From positions 67,472 through 131,471 of the forward strand of contig MU129066.1 in NCBI GenBank assembly GCA_014904985.1: 64,000 nucleotides of DNA, given 5' to 3'. The DNA is from Hydnum rufescens UP504 (taxonomy: Eukaryota; Basidiomycota; Agaricomycetes; Cantharellales; Hydnaceae). The position numbers and the translations under genes are program-made. Below are positions 33,244-44,062 of this stretch, one piece after another. The notes under the pieces were generated by a model, which saw only the letters and a program-made list of their open reading frames with translations, searched no databases and had not been told where the DNA came from. Each line of letters begins with the position of its first letter. The stretch's first letter is position 1.

Positions 33244-33489
33244 CTAGATGTGTAGAATGATGATTTGAACCTCAGATGTTTCTGGTATACCCTTTCTGGA
33301 TTTGGTTGCAACAGGGTGGGAGGGAGACATCGAATCAAATTCAAACCTCACCGCGGGCTTGGATGGCGATGAAGATTTGGAGGATGATCGTGTGTTTTTC
33401 ATTTGCTGGGCTGTCCGCTTTGAGGGGGAATCTGTATGAGCAGATCCTATTAGTTTTTGACTATGAACAAAGTAATGATACTGTCCCAC
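33244..33489 (-). CDS. Small hypothetical ORF, Ser/Lys-rich
   Basis: An 81-residue frame with SKRTAQQMKNTRSSSKSSS and FEFDSMSPSHPVATKSRK. It is basic, low complexity and without a known domain. An ORF of this kind next to a KDZ gene may be an accessory or chance frame. The start codon is uncertain. Confidence 0.3.
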   Translation of the reverse strand: MGQYHYFVHSQKLIGSAHTDSPSKRTAQQMKNTRSSSKSSSPSKPAVRFEFDSMSPSHPVATKSRKGIPETSEVQIIILHI

Positions 33490-33911
33490 ATACTGGAGGG
33501 TGAAGGTCCTGAGTGTTTGGAGTGTTTGGAGTGTTCAGAATGTGGCAAATGTCCTGAAGATTGCAAATGCGACGTTTGTCAGGGCGACACTGCCATCAAA
33601 GCCACAAACAGAAAGAGGAAAGAGATTAATTAACCACATGCTATCGCAGTGGGAATCCTGAGTATACACCACACAACAAGGGACACACAAGTCACACACC
33701 TATCGCAGTGGGAATCCTGAGAGATCGAAACTGGTGATCCCCCAACTGCAAAGGGCTATAAATACTATTTCCTGCACACAGCCTCCAATCTTCCAGAGCC
33801 TTCCGCCATCTTCCATAACCTTCCGGATCCTCCTAGAATGCCGGCTCCACAGCCCATCAGTCAGCCTCCACAGCCACCATCACTAAGCCTCACTAAGCTG
33901 ACACAGCCGTG
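33490..33911. other. No gene seen; contains a short direct repeat
   Basis: The stretch CTATCGCAGTGGGAATCCTG occurs twice, at about 33642 and 33701, with related flanking sequence. No coding signal was seen apart from the start of an open plus frame at 33838. Confidence 0.4.
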
Positions 33912-34346
33912 TTACGAATCCTGTGCGCACCTCCACATGGCTATGCCCCAACTTCCATATGTATCCCCCTTAGCATATGTACTTCCAAGGAAGTGTATGC
34001 CTGGGTACTCCAAAGGTGTCCAAAGTGTCAAAGGACCATAATGATGTGGATGGAGTACGGATTGGGACAGGTGATGTGGATTCAGGGACTGGGGTAGAGG
34101 AGGAGGAGGGGGAGTCTGGATTGGCAACTCCATGGACTCACGTGGGGAGCGAGGGAATGACAGGTGCTGACAAGGGCGCCAATGCTGCCACTGGTTGACT
34201 ACCCAGCCCATAGCCCGCTGGCCGAGGCCTGATAGAACAAGGGCAATAATAATAAGAGAAATGCCAATAATGGCAAGGATGACAATAACCCCCATAGTGA
34301 ATGGAGGGAGAGAGGAGACAAGAGCATTTGAGGAAGTAGGTGCCAT
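33912..34346 (-). CDS. Hypothetical protein with one membrane helix; may be the tail of the GRF gene
   Basis: It starts at a true ATG (34346, MAPTSSNALVSSLPP) and carries one strong hydrophobic helix (MGVIVILAIIGISLIIIALV) followed by a Pro-rich region with PPPPPLPQS. 144 residues. It lies directly downstream of the GRF zinc-finger frame on the same strand, and could be its last exon (GRF domain plus C-terminal membrane helix) or a separate gene. No family was recognised. Confidence 0.45.
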   Translation of the reverse strand: MAPTSSNALVSSLPPFTMGVIVILAIIGISLIIIALVLSGLGQRAMGWVVNQWQHWRPCQHLSFPRSPRESMELPIQTPPPPPLPQSLNPHHLSQSVLHPHHYGPLTLWTPLEYPGIHFLGSTYAKGDTYGSWGIAMWRCAQDS

Positions 34347-34399
34347 ATGATAGGGTCGATGAAGAATGATACTCTGATGGGTAAGTCCTTAGGCAGAAG

Positions 34400-34854
34400 C
34401 AAATGTCAATTTGATCCTGACAACGTTTCCTGCTCAAAGTCGGACCCGTTACCCTCCACACCATCGTTGTTTGGCTCGGCTTCATCATCCTCAGCATCGG
34501 GGGTTGCTCAGCCTAGTAAATAAAAGACATGAGTCCACTGCAAAGGCACCCGGGGGCTGCCAAAGGAGGACACACCCAAACTGAGAAGGGAAAAAATCAG
34601 ACTTGCGATGAATGAAGGAGAGCATGCATTCACCTTACAAAGAAAGCCACACTTGGAGCCACTACCGCATGCATAGAAATGTTTGTCTTGGTTAGGGCCT
34701 TCAGTGATCATGCAGATCCTTGCTATAACATCATAATTAGTTCAGTTTAGGAGAATAAACAGGGAAGGAGATGATACTTACTGAAAACAGAGCATTTGCA
34801 CAGCAGCTTGTTGTTCCTGAACTCGACATTGCACTTGATTACCCACCTTCCCAT
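34400..34854 (-). CDS. GRF-type zinc-finger protein
   Basis: The ATG at 34854 opens an exon (34854-34782) with MGRWVIKCNVEFRNNKLLCK and CKC, a GTAAGT donor, then exon 34722-34634 with EGPNQDKHFYACG and CGFLCK. Together they make the GRF zinc finger pattern (CxC ... GPNxGxxFYxC ... CGF), a single-strand nucleic-acid binding module found in topoisomerase III, APE2 and many mobile-element proteins. The two exons join in phase (54 codons). The following exon (after a TTTACTAG acceptor near 34512) is either an acidic tail (EDDEAEPNNDGVEGNGSDFE) or a longer cysteine-rich frame; I cannot decide. The W of GRF is not visible, and the metal ligands C-C-C-C are present. Confidence 0.65.
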
Positions 34855-35143
34855 GATTAGTTGGAGGTGAAGGTGAGAATTGGGGCATTGTATTTGCATC
34901 CATACAAGCCTGCAGGTAGAATATCTCAATGGGTACAACTGGAGGATGCAGAGCAATGAGAACTTATGCGGAGTTAGATATTTGTTAGCCTGAAATGACA
35001 ATGGACACCTCATTCTCTGAATCAGTGTAGGATCCACAAAGTTAGGTCCTGGGACATGGGGGAAGCATAAGTGAGGGATTGGTAGCCCCAAGGAAGGGGA
35101 TGGACGACCAAGTGAGGCTGCGGCCAAATTTGATTCTGCAGCC

Positions 35144-35275
35144 AGGCAGACCCACCTGTTCTGAGGATCCCACGGCCTAATTCCGGGGTCCCATGACCTA
35201 ATCCAAGTGTTCCAAGGCCTAACTTGGGTGTCCCCAGGCCAAATTTGGGTGTCCCCAGACCAAGAACCCTGGAGC
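35144..35275. repeat. GGTGTCCC-rich repeat, right copy
   Basis: Direct-orientation partner of 26004-26115, with the same lead (CAGGCAGACC then CTGAGGATCCCA) and ending TGTCCCCAGACCAAGAA. Confidence 0.7.
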
Positions 35276-35320
35276 TTCTCAGGGCTACCACCCCCAAACC
35301 CCCGGGTTTTCTGGAGGGGA

Positions 35321-35346
35321 CCCAGGGCTGAAAAATCAGCCCTGGG
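35321..35346. repeat. Perfect inverted repeat (hairpin)
   Basis: CCCAGGGCTGA, a 4-base AAAA loop, then TCAGCCCTGGG. It sits just outside the right GGTGTCCC repeat and could mark an element end. Confidence 0.7.
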
Positions 35347-35929
35347 GAGCCCTATTTTTCAAGCAAATAGATAGGTGAGTATTCCAAGTGTACCATCATA
35401 AGTTGTACCTCTGTAGGTAGGATGTGCCTATAGGGTATTACATAGCTAACTAGGTACTTAAAGGTGTTTGCCTAAGGTGAATTTAGGCATGTCTAATAAG
35501 ATATTTTCTGGAGCCTTAGAGGTGTCTATCATCCTTACTGTGTGTCTACTGGTGTCTAAATCAACATTTTGAGCCCAAGACCTCTGGTGGCAGTACTAAT
35601 AGGTGTCTAATGTTGTCTAGATCCAATAATAATCCAATAATAATGGTGCTATTGTGGATGCATGTCTACTAGTGTCTAAATTAGAACAAAGTGTAGAAGT
35701 ACAAGCATATCTGGGTCAAAGAAACACTTTTTAGGCTATTTCAGCTCTAAGTCTTACCAGGCAGCCACACTAGTAAAGCTGGGTGACCTAGACATGTAAT
35801 TAGGTAACCTGGTAAGGCTCGCCTCAAGACTTAAGAGTCCTTTTGATCCATAAATGGTAGTCAATATTGAGGGGAACATTAAGGGCCATAGCAACACCAT
35901 TAGGAGATGCTGTGCTCTTCTAGAACATG
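35347..35929. other. Non-coding repeat-derived DNA
   Basis: It contains several TGTCTA(C/A)T(A/G)GTGTCTAA motifs (35500-35690), as at 20.4-20.5 kb. A 30-bp stretch at 35695-35724 is identical to bases inside the gypsy element at 42449-42478. No gene was seen. Confidence 0.5.
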
Positions 35930-36665
35930 GAATCCACCCTTCTAGAACCATTGCTGTGCTACACCCTTCTAGAATGTGTGAGTCATAAGATATTTTTAGA
36001 GTAGAACAATAAGTTCACTTAGGAACAATAGGCATATGAGTCATATATGAGTCATAGATGAGTCATAGGTTATTTTTAGGATAGAACAAAAGGTTCATTT
36101 CCCATCCTTCTATAACTAGACAGGGGAATGCTTTGTAATAGGGGCTCTCTGAAAGGCATAAAAGGAGGGGGAATCTTAGGTAGAAAGACAAGAAAAAGAG
36201 GGGATTCCCCAATATTCACTCTATTCTTCACACATTCAGATCACCTTAGCCACACTAGACTAAGTTCTACAGTAGAAAAGGAGAAATCTGACTTCACAAG
36301 TATTGGAAGACCAAGCCCTCAATAGCTTAAGCCTAGCATAAATAAGTCTAGCACAGCTTATCAAGAGGAAGATCTTCAGTACACTTGGAGAGGATTTAAG
36401 GCCCTTAGTAACCTGTAACAAGTCTTACCTAAGTTCTTGATCGACTTCACACCCTTCTCATGCTTTAGCCCTATCCATCAACCTTTCAACCTTTCACCTC
36501 TTTCATCCAAACACTCCACACACACTCTCTACCCCTATATCCAGTCCTTGATTCTTACGCCTATCTCAGTAATAAGAACCAGTTCCTTGTTGTTTACTAA
36601 AGACTAAGTCAAGACTCTGTCATTCGACTTGCTCTTGTTTTCTTCTGAACATTGGCAGAAAACTC
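35930..36665 (+). repeat. Possible 5' LTR of the gypsy element
   Basis: It lies just upstream of gag. It has repeated TTCTAGAA and GAGTCATA motifs, a CATAAAAGG TATA-like box (about 36158), pyrimidine-rich sequence, and a possible primer-binding segment after it (ACTGGTGGTCCTTACAG, about 36678). No matching 3' LTR was found after 44062, so the LTR call is inferred from position and composition only. Confidence 0.4.
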
Positions 36666-36879
36666 CTAACAAAACTGGTGGTCCTTACAGGGAAGTGGTT
36701 TTACCATTCTGACATAGGATTCTAGTCAAACTGGATACTCTAATCAACAATAACTCTACCAACTTCAATTTCAATCTACTTACAAAATGTGACCCAACAC
36801 ACCCACAAATTACTCTTCAGACTCAGAGTCTGAGAATCCCAACACAACCAACATATGTTTTCAACCCATTCCTCAAGGT

Positions 36880-37803
36880 ATGAGAACAGGTAACATTTTT
36901 CAATCTAGCTCAGTCATGCAACCTGGAAATAATAACCTAGAAGGTCATGAAATGATTTCTGAAAGGTTAGTTGTGCACTCTTCAATGCCTATGCCTTCAT
37001 CCAGAGATGCTCCCAAGTTCACAGGAAGAAACCTAAGGGAATTCCTAGTGGACTATGAGATGGGCACTGGGGAGGCAGGATGGGATGAATCCCAGAAGTG
37101 CAAGCAGCTACCTCTGTACTGTAAAAAGGCAGTCAGGGATCTAATCAGCACCTTTGAGGAAGTGACTTCTGGTCATGGATGGGATGCCTTAAAGAAAAGG
37201 TTATCTGATCTCTACCAACCTGATTACCACAAACCTCATTACACCAGAAGGGACATTGAGAGATTTATCAAGAAGAAGTGGATAATCTCCAAGCATTCCC
37301 ACTTTGCACAATACTATTGTGACTTCATGACTAAGGTCCAATATGTTAGGCCCAAACCTTTAAATTCTGAAGATAAGAATTTATTCTTTTGGGAGGGTTT
37401 GCCTAGGTCCCTCCAAAAAGATATATATGAAGATCTGAAGATTTCAAACCCTAACTTGGACCAGTCTGTAGCTCAAGATGTTGACATTATCAAAAAGATT
37501 GCTCTGTCTATCTTGGATAAGGATTCAGTTTACTCTCGGATTACCTATACCAGATCTCGAACATCTGACTTTGAGTCTGATGATTCAGAAGATGATGAAA
37601 GGGAAACCCGAAAGCCAGCTAAATCTAAGAAGACAAAGAAATCTTCCAAAGACCTATACAGTGATCTTAAAGATAGTGATAGTGAAGACACTGAATCAGG
37701 CAATGACTCAGACAGTGAAAGCTCTTCTGAAGATGACCCTAGCAGCTCTGAAGATGAGAGGCAAAGGCATTGTTCTTCAAGGAAAGAGCGATCTTCTGTC
37801 TGA
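36880..37803 (+). CDS. gag: Gag N-terminal part of the gypsy element
   Basis: A 307-residue frame: a capsid-like helical region (APKFTGRNLREFLVDYEM, KCKQLPLYCKKAVRDLI, FFWEGLPRSLQKDIYEDL) and a long acidic and Lys/Ser tail (SDSEDTESGNDSDSESSSED). It ends at a TGA after SSV. The downstream frame continues in another register with TEDVR*LTLQLE, so the stop probably does not mark the original end of gag. The RNA-binding knuckle lies after it. Confidence 0.8.
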   Translation: MRTGNIFQSSSVMQPGNNNLEGHEMISERLVVHSSMPMPSSRDAPKFTGRNLREFLVDYEMGTGEAGWDESQKCKQLPLYCKKAVRDLISTFEEVTSGHGWDALKKRLSDLYQPDYHKPHYTRRDIERFIKKKWIISKHSHFAQYYCDFMTKVQYVRPKPLNSEDKNLFFWEGLPRSLQKDIYEDLKISNPNLDQSVAQDVDIIKKIALSILDKDSVYSRITYTRSRTSDFESDDSEDDERETRKPAKSKKTKKSSKDLYSDLKDSDSEDTESGNDSDSESSSEDDPSSSEDERQRHCSSRKERSSV

Positions 37804-38042
37804 AAACCTGATAAGATCAAACATCACTATTCAGAAAAGACATCATCAGGTGAAATGTCATTGGAAAACAGAAGTCAAGTGACCCTTGAGTAGAACAACT
37901 CACAGAAGATGTTAGGTGACTGACTCTTCAGCTTGAGACACATGACAAATCCCTAGGGTCTGCTCAAAAATTTGGCAAAAATGCGGCAGACACCAGGGGA
38001 TCTGATGACAAAGTAGACCAACTGGCAGAAGAAGTAAGGTGA

Positions 38043-39191
38043 TTGTCAAGGCGAATCTCTGAAAAATCAATTGGAGAAGAAAGACCTGGCAGACTAGGGG
38101 GTAAGTGCAAATTATTTGATCCTGGAACCAAACCTAGATCAGATAATACCCCTAAGTTCTGCTGGTTCTGTAGACAGATGGGCACCCATGTACCTGGTAT
38201 CAGGAACTGTCCAGAATGTCACCAATTGTTGAGAGAAGGCCTACTAATTGACAATGGGTATAGGATCTTGATGGCAAATGGTGACCAACTTCCCAGTTTC
38301 CAGGATCTTGGCAATGAAACTGTGGAGCAATATATCCATAAAATGCATCATAAAAAGGATACACCACCCCATCAAAGTCATACCTCCTCTGCAACACTGG
38401 TAGCACCCTGGAGTCAGGCTCCAGATACAGATCATCATATAAACAACAGCAATTGGTTTTCCATGGATGCTGAGCGAACTGAGAAGAAGAATGTCTGATA
38501 TGACCCTATAGCAAGACCTGATCCTCATGTAACTTGGGCACCTTCTCAAGGGAAACCATATGTTGATGTACCTCCTAGACCACGGCCTAACCCTCCTAAG
38601 GTTTTAGCACCTACACCTGCCCCAAACAGAAAAGATGAGACTGAAACAACAAAGGCCAAACCATTCACACCTTCAAATCCTCCTACTATCCTGAAGCAAA
38701 TGGCTGAGCCTAGGCCTCCCTTAGCTCATAAAAAGGGCATGAATAATCTACCAGATGAAGACATTGAAATGGTGGATGATTCAGGTGACAAAGGAAAGAA
38801 CCAGGAGAAAGTCTACATACCCAGAAACCCTCCAAAGATGCAGTTCACAACTGATTTAAGGCAAAAAGTCAACATATGCCAAGTTATGGATCAGTTGTAT
38901 GAACAAGAAGTTAAGCTACCTTTAGGAGTCATCCTAGGAATATCTGGGGAAGTGTCCAAAGAGTTTAACAGTGCAACTCGAACACACAAAGACTATGTAG
39001 GTAAAGCTAATAGAGCCCAAGTGGTACAAACATATGAGGAAACAGATGAAAGTGATTACCACTTGGACCTAGATGAAACTGACCCAGAAGAATGGCCAGA
39101 CTCTAGCTATGGGTTCATGTCTCAAACTGTGGATGTTGGAGATGTGAAACATAACCTGGAGCCTGCTCTTCTTGCAATGGGTACAGGTTGA
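38043..39191 (+). pseudogene. Gag-pol linker with zinc knuckle, broken by TGA stops
   Basis: The first frame (to 38498) has the Cys/His cluster CWFCRQMGTHVPGIRNCPEC, a knuckle-like RNA-binding motif typical of these elements. After a TGA (ERTEKKNV*YDPIARP) the same frame continues with a proline-rich linker and an acidic region up to DVKHNLEPALLAMGTG and another TGA (39189), just before the protease. Both stops fit CGA to TGA change. Confidence 0.7.
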
Positions 39192-39575
39192 CTAATAGTC
39201 AAGGTTGGAGCAGCCAAGCAAGTCTCAGCAATGATAGACACTGGATCTGAAATCTGTTTAATTTCCAGGCACATACAGGAAGCACTAGGCTTGCCCTTAG
39301 ATCCTGCAGGAGCAGCCTGGGGAACTAAAGGAATAAATGGAGTCACTGAAACCCTGCATGGATGCTGCAGAAAGGTTCCTATTGAGATAGGTGGTCTTAG
39401 GTTTGACCATGCCTTCTTTATCAAGAAAGCTGGTTTAGGCAATGACTATGACCTACTCATGGGACAACCTTGGCTGAAGGCTGTGGGAGCAGAGATTCTA
39501 TTTGATGGAAGTGAGGATTCAGGACCTATGAAAATTCAATTTTTGAGAATGGGAACAAACTTGGAAACTCAGTAA
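39192..39575 (+). pseudogene. Aspartic protease domain of the gypsy element
   Basis: The active-site motif AMIDTGSEICLIS is followed by LPLDPAGAAWGTKGINGV, GGLRFDHAFFI and YDLLMGQPWLKAVGAEILF, the standard retropepsin pattern (DTGS/A ... ILGxPWL). In the element it would act as a dimer cutting Gag-Pol. Confidence 0.85.
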
Positions 39576-40716
39576 TTGTCAATCTCCTTGTGGACCAAAG
39601 AATGTGAAGCCACAAAGCTCATCCAATCTGCAGAACTCATCAACAACTCACCTGATCGGGAGCACCTGAACCTCCTATCATTCCTAATTTCCCTAATCCA
39701 CTACTTAACAACCCTGTTATTCCTTCCACCAATCACAATCCCACCTCTACTTGCTTGGTAGTCCAAACACCAAACAATCAGCGACCATCTCATAATCCAC
39801 ATGCCATAGACAATCCACCTATCAACCAAGCTAGAAATGAGATTTTAGCTGCCAACACATCCTACCATAATCACTCCTCTTGGCTTTGGTCCTACCAAGA
39901 ACCAACACCAGAAGACATTGGCCAGGAGACAATCAGCATTAAAAGGAATAAAGGAAATAGGGTTAGCTCCATCCAAGTTGAGATCCCAGTAAGTGTGAAC
40001 CACTCAGGAAAAGACCCACCTCGTGATCTCACACTTCCATGTGATCAAGATGAGACAGATGATGAGACAGCTTACCTGGAAGTTGATGACCAGCTTCTAT
40101 CTGAATACAGACAGTATGGTGCTCGACCTTCAAAAAATGCAGAAAACAATGAAGAACCTACCATCCCATCCCTTGGATGAAAGCTCTCTGAAGCTCTCTG
40201 ACTTCCAGAGACATGTTCAAGAGATCCAGACCTGGAGCACAATCCTTATCTCCTAGGAGTATCTATGCAAGAAGGAGGAATGCCTGCAGAATATCTGAAT
40301 GCAGTCTGGCAGACCTCTGTGGCCTACAGAACACAGAATCTGGAGGACAATCTTGCACGTGTCTTAGCAAAAGCCAGAAACAAAGAAAGCAAAAAGTACA
40401 CTGGACCTACAACATACGAACACCAACTGGCATGCACTATAGGATATTTTGTTAGATCTTCTGGAAAAGGGAAGTATAAACCAGTTGCCAAGAAGAAGCT
40501 GCCTATACCTATGAGTGTACCAGACCGAACCCCTGAAATTGCTACATATAAGCCCATCATGACATCCACATTTAAAGCCCTTACCTACAAGGCCTCCTCC
40601 AATGAGCAAATTCCACTACACAGACTGACTCACCCCTGAGAGAATGGAGGTAATCATGAAGAACATACCCCAGGATTTCCTTCAACCTCAGGAACTTGAC
40701 TTGATGGTCTACATCC
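39576..40716 (+). pseudogene. Protease to RT connecting region
   Basis: A poorly conserved linker in several frames. A 124-residue frame (40265-40639) has YLNAVWQTSVAYRTQ and KKLPIPMSVPDRTPEIATYK, which lead toward the RT N terminus. A further TGA separates it from the RT domain. Confidence 0.5.
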
Positions 40717-41530
40717 TTGGACAAAATGAAAAAGCTATTTCCTTCACAGACAATGAATGTGGTCAATTCTAAAAGCGATTATTTTCCATATTACATAATG
40801 GAGACAGTGCCACACATACCTTGGCACTTACCTCCAATCCCCATTCCCAAAGCTGTCAAACCAGACCTAATTGAAATGCTCAAATCCCAAGTAAAGGCTG
40901 GCACCCTTGAACCCTCTTGATCCTCCTATCACTCTCAAGTATTTGTAGTTGCCAAACCTAAAGGTGGTTGGTGAGTTGTCCATGATCTTCAGCCCCTCAA
41001 TGCAGTCTCAATCCAAGATTCAATGTTACCACCAAATGTTCATGAGTTTGCTGAATCATTTGTGGGATATTCAGTCTATGGTGTAATTGATCTCTTCTCA
41101 GGCTACCACCAAAGAGCCTTACACTGGGATTCAAGACCTTTGACTGCATGTCAGACTGAAACTGGAAACATGCAACTCACATCACTTCCTATGGGCTATA
41201 CCAACTCAATGCAAGAGTACCAACAAACAACTGTCCATACAGCATCCCACATGATCCCAGATTGTGCTGGTGTTTTTGTGGATGACATTGGACTAAAAGG
41301 ACCAAAAATGCGGTACAATGACAAGCCAATACCGAAAACCCTGTAATATGACAATTCATCTGGGAGTATGCCCACACCTTGAATGAAATGCTTGCAACAT
41401 TCATAGAGGTAGGATGTACTGCAGCTGGAAAGAAACTCGTCTTAGCCACTCCAATGGTACACATAGTGGGAAACGTCTGCTCACTAGAAGGCTGAAGACC
41501 TCATCATGAAATTGTAACTAAGGTTTTAAA
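40717..41530 (+). pseudogene. Reverse transcriptase domain of the gypsy element
   Basis: In order: HIPWHLPPIPIPKAVKPDLI, SYHSQVFVVAKPKGGW*VVH (stop where R is expected), DLQPLNAVSIQDSMLPPNV, GVIDLFSGYHQRAL (catalytic Asp region), TACQTETGNMQLTSLPMGYT, and FVDDIGLKGPK (paired catalytic Asp). A frameshift follows near 41346, and the frame then continues with IWEYAHTLNEMLATFIEVG and VHIVGNVCSLEG*RPHHEI. The domain is complete in outline but not translatable. Confidence 0.85.
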
Positions 41531-42164
41531 CTGGCCTAGACCCCAAAGCCTTACTGATGTCTGAGCCTTTCTTGGGACAGCTGGTGTGGCTAGGAACTGG
41601 GTCTGGCAGTTTGCTAAAATTGCAAAACCATTGACAAGGCTTACAAAGATACCAGCAAGTGAATTTCAGTGGACTGAAGAAGCAGAGGAAGCTATGGGAA
41701 TCCTTAAACAAGCCATTACTATCATACCTGCTTTAAAGACACTGGATATAACATTAGCTAAGGTACCTTGGCAGGAAGAACATGACTCTGACCTAGGACT
41801 GGTCACAATTGCTGTTGATAGTTCACAGACAGCAGTTGGATATGTCATGTACCAAACCCTTGAAGATGGAAGACATCCACTGTTATATGGATCCATAACC
41901 TGGAATGATGTTGAAAGCTGCTATTCCCAGCCAAAAATTGAATTGTATGGCCTATTTCGAGCATTAAAAGCACTCAGATATGACCTATGGGGAATTCACT
42001 TCAGAGTAGAGGTGGATGCTAAGTTTCTGAAAGAAATGATCAATACTCCAAGCCTACCCAATGCTGCTATGACTAGATGGGTCTCCTACATACAGCTGTT
42101 TGATTTTGAACTTCATCATGTCCCTGCTGAATGCCATGCTGGACCTGATGGTCTATCTCGGTGA
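41531..42164 (+). pseudogene. RNase H and connection domain of the gypsy element
   Basis: LTDV*AFLGTAGVARNWVWQ begins the connection, with FAKIAKPLTRLTK and EFQWTEEAEEAM. The RNase H-like part has VTIAVDSSQTAVGYVMYQ, the acidic region SQPKIELYGLFRALKAL, DLWGIHFRVEVDAKFL and the C-terminal FELHHVPAECHAGPDGLSR, followed by a TGA. It is a good match to the gypsy RNase H1 pattern. Confidence 0.85.
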
Positions 42165-44062
42165 AGACATACATCTGAAGATTCTTCAAATAGTGAGGAT
42201 GAACTAGAAGCAGATGAGAGCAGTCAATTCATATCAGGAATGAACCCCAAGGAGCTTGAGGAGTACACACCCTTCCAACTTTCCACCAAAGATAACAAAT
42301 TCCTCTCTACAACCCAACTCCAACTTGAACCTGATGAAATACCCAATGCAATCCATCACCTCAAAACCTCAAGAGAATTCTATTCCCATGATGATGCCAA
42401 TGACACCCTCTGGATCACAGCCGCATTTTCAGAAAATCAAGTGACCCAAGAAGTACAAGCATATCTGGGTCAAAGAAATGAAAATGAAAATGCAAATTCA
42501 GACTCAGATTCTGAGGACATCCTGGATCATCAACACAAGCAAAAAGACAAGGATAGTGACACCTATTGGGACCAGATTGAACAGTACCTTAACACTCTAA
42601 AGGTCCCAAAAGGAATCACTAACTGAAAGTCATTTATCCAAACAACATGCCAATACTTCCTATATGATGACTGAATCTGGAGATGTCACCATGGCCTACC
42701 CCAACTTGTTATACGGGATCCTGAGAGACGAATAGAGCTCATGAAGGAAGCCCATGATAACTCAGGCCATAGAGGGTGAGATCCTACCTACAAGAAACTT
42801 GTTGATTCTTACTTCTGGCCTAATATGATGATAGATGTGGCTACCTATTGCAGAACATGCAGGGAGTGCCAGCTAAGATCATCATACAGGCCAAAAGTAC
42901 AGTTGAGACCCACACATGTGCCCACAATCCTGCAGAAGTTCAATATAGATGTAGTAGACATGAGTCTGCCATCTAATGGCTTCAAATACATTGTAGATGC
43001 ATGTGATGACTTAACTGGATGGATTGAAGCACAGATGCTCAAGAAAAAAGGGCAGACCTAGTAGCTGAATTTGTTCTACCAAGACATCATATGTTGCTTT
43101 GGATGCATACCACAAATAACCTCAGATAATGGAGGTGAATTTGAAGGTGCATTTGAGATTCTAATGAAAAAGTATGGAATACCCTTGGTAAAGGCCTCAC
43201 CCTATCACCCCCAAGGTAATGGAATGATAGAACATGGCCATTGCACTTGGATTAATTCCATCTGGAGACTTTGTGAATGTAAGAAACATCATTGGAGTCA
43301 GTACTTCTATGCTGCTTTGTGGGCTGACAGAGTCACCACAAAGAGAACAACAGGTTCTCTCCCTATTTCTTATTGTATGGCAAAGCTCCTTTGTTCCCTT
43401 TTCATATCTCAGACAAATCATGGCAAATGATTGACTGGCATAAGGTCAAAACAACAACAGACTTATTAGCCATGAGGACTAAACAGTTTGTGGCCTTGAA
43501 CAGAGACAGACAGCTTGCTGCAAAATCCAATGAAGAATCCAGAGTTAGAGCAGCTCAGGACTTTGCAAGAAGACATGCAAAAACTCTTACCACAGACCCA
43601 TATTCACCTGGTACTCTAGTGCTAGTCTACCAAGCAAAATTTGATGTCAATAATAAATTTGCTGGTAACAAGTATAGAGACAGGTGGGCTGGACCATTCA
43701 GAGTAAGAAAATGCTCATCTTCAGGTGCCTATAAACTTGAGGAACTGGATGGGACACCTATGAAGGGATCTATTGCTGCTAATAGAGTCAAGGTATTCTT
43801 CAGAAGGACTGGGGAACCTAACCTTCTCCAAGCCCAGGATCTATCAGACAGTGACTCAGACTCAGAGGAATTAGAAATTGACCCCTTAATTGATAAGACC
43901 ATACCTTCTGGATCCACAGCATATTTCTGTAACCCCAACCTCCTAACCTCATACAGGAGACCACCTCCTGATTGGCAATCAGTGTGGGACTGTTGGCAGG
44001 AGTGGAAACGAGCCCTAGGTAATGGTAACAATCAGAACATGGAAGATCCAATCCACAATTAG
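42165..44062 (+). pseudogene. Integrase of the gypsy element
   Basis: The N-terminal zinc region HDNSGHRG ... CRTCRECQL gives the HHCC motif (42740-42880). The core has KFNIDVVDMSLPSNGFKYIV (first catalytic Asp), TSDNGGEF (second) and KASPYHPQGNGMIEHGH (Glu). The C-terminal part (43373-44062) has YSPGTLVLVYQAKFD, YRDRWAGPFRVRKCSSSGAY and ELDGTPMKGSIAANRVKVFF, then an acidic tail. A TGA sits inside HRG*DPTYKKL, and a frameshift near 43060 and another near 43430 break the frame. Confidence 0.85.

Larger units (their letters stand above)
36880..44062 (+). mobile_element. Ty3/gypsy LTR retrotransposon, degenerate
   Basis: Gag, zinc knuckle, aspartic protease, reverse transcriptase, RNase H and integrase occur in Ty3/gypsy order on the plus strand, over about 7.2 kb. 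The reading frame is broken by many stops. Most of those inspected are TGA where arginine fits the family (for example GGW*VVHDLQ, EG*RPHHEI, DV*AFLGTAGVARNW, GHRG*DPTYKKL). There are also a few frameshifts, as near 41346. The catalytic motif of RT is FVDD in place of the common YVDD, as in many basidiomycete elements of this clade. No 3' LTR was identified. Confidence 0.9.
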
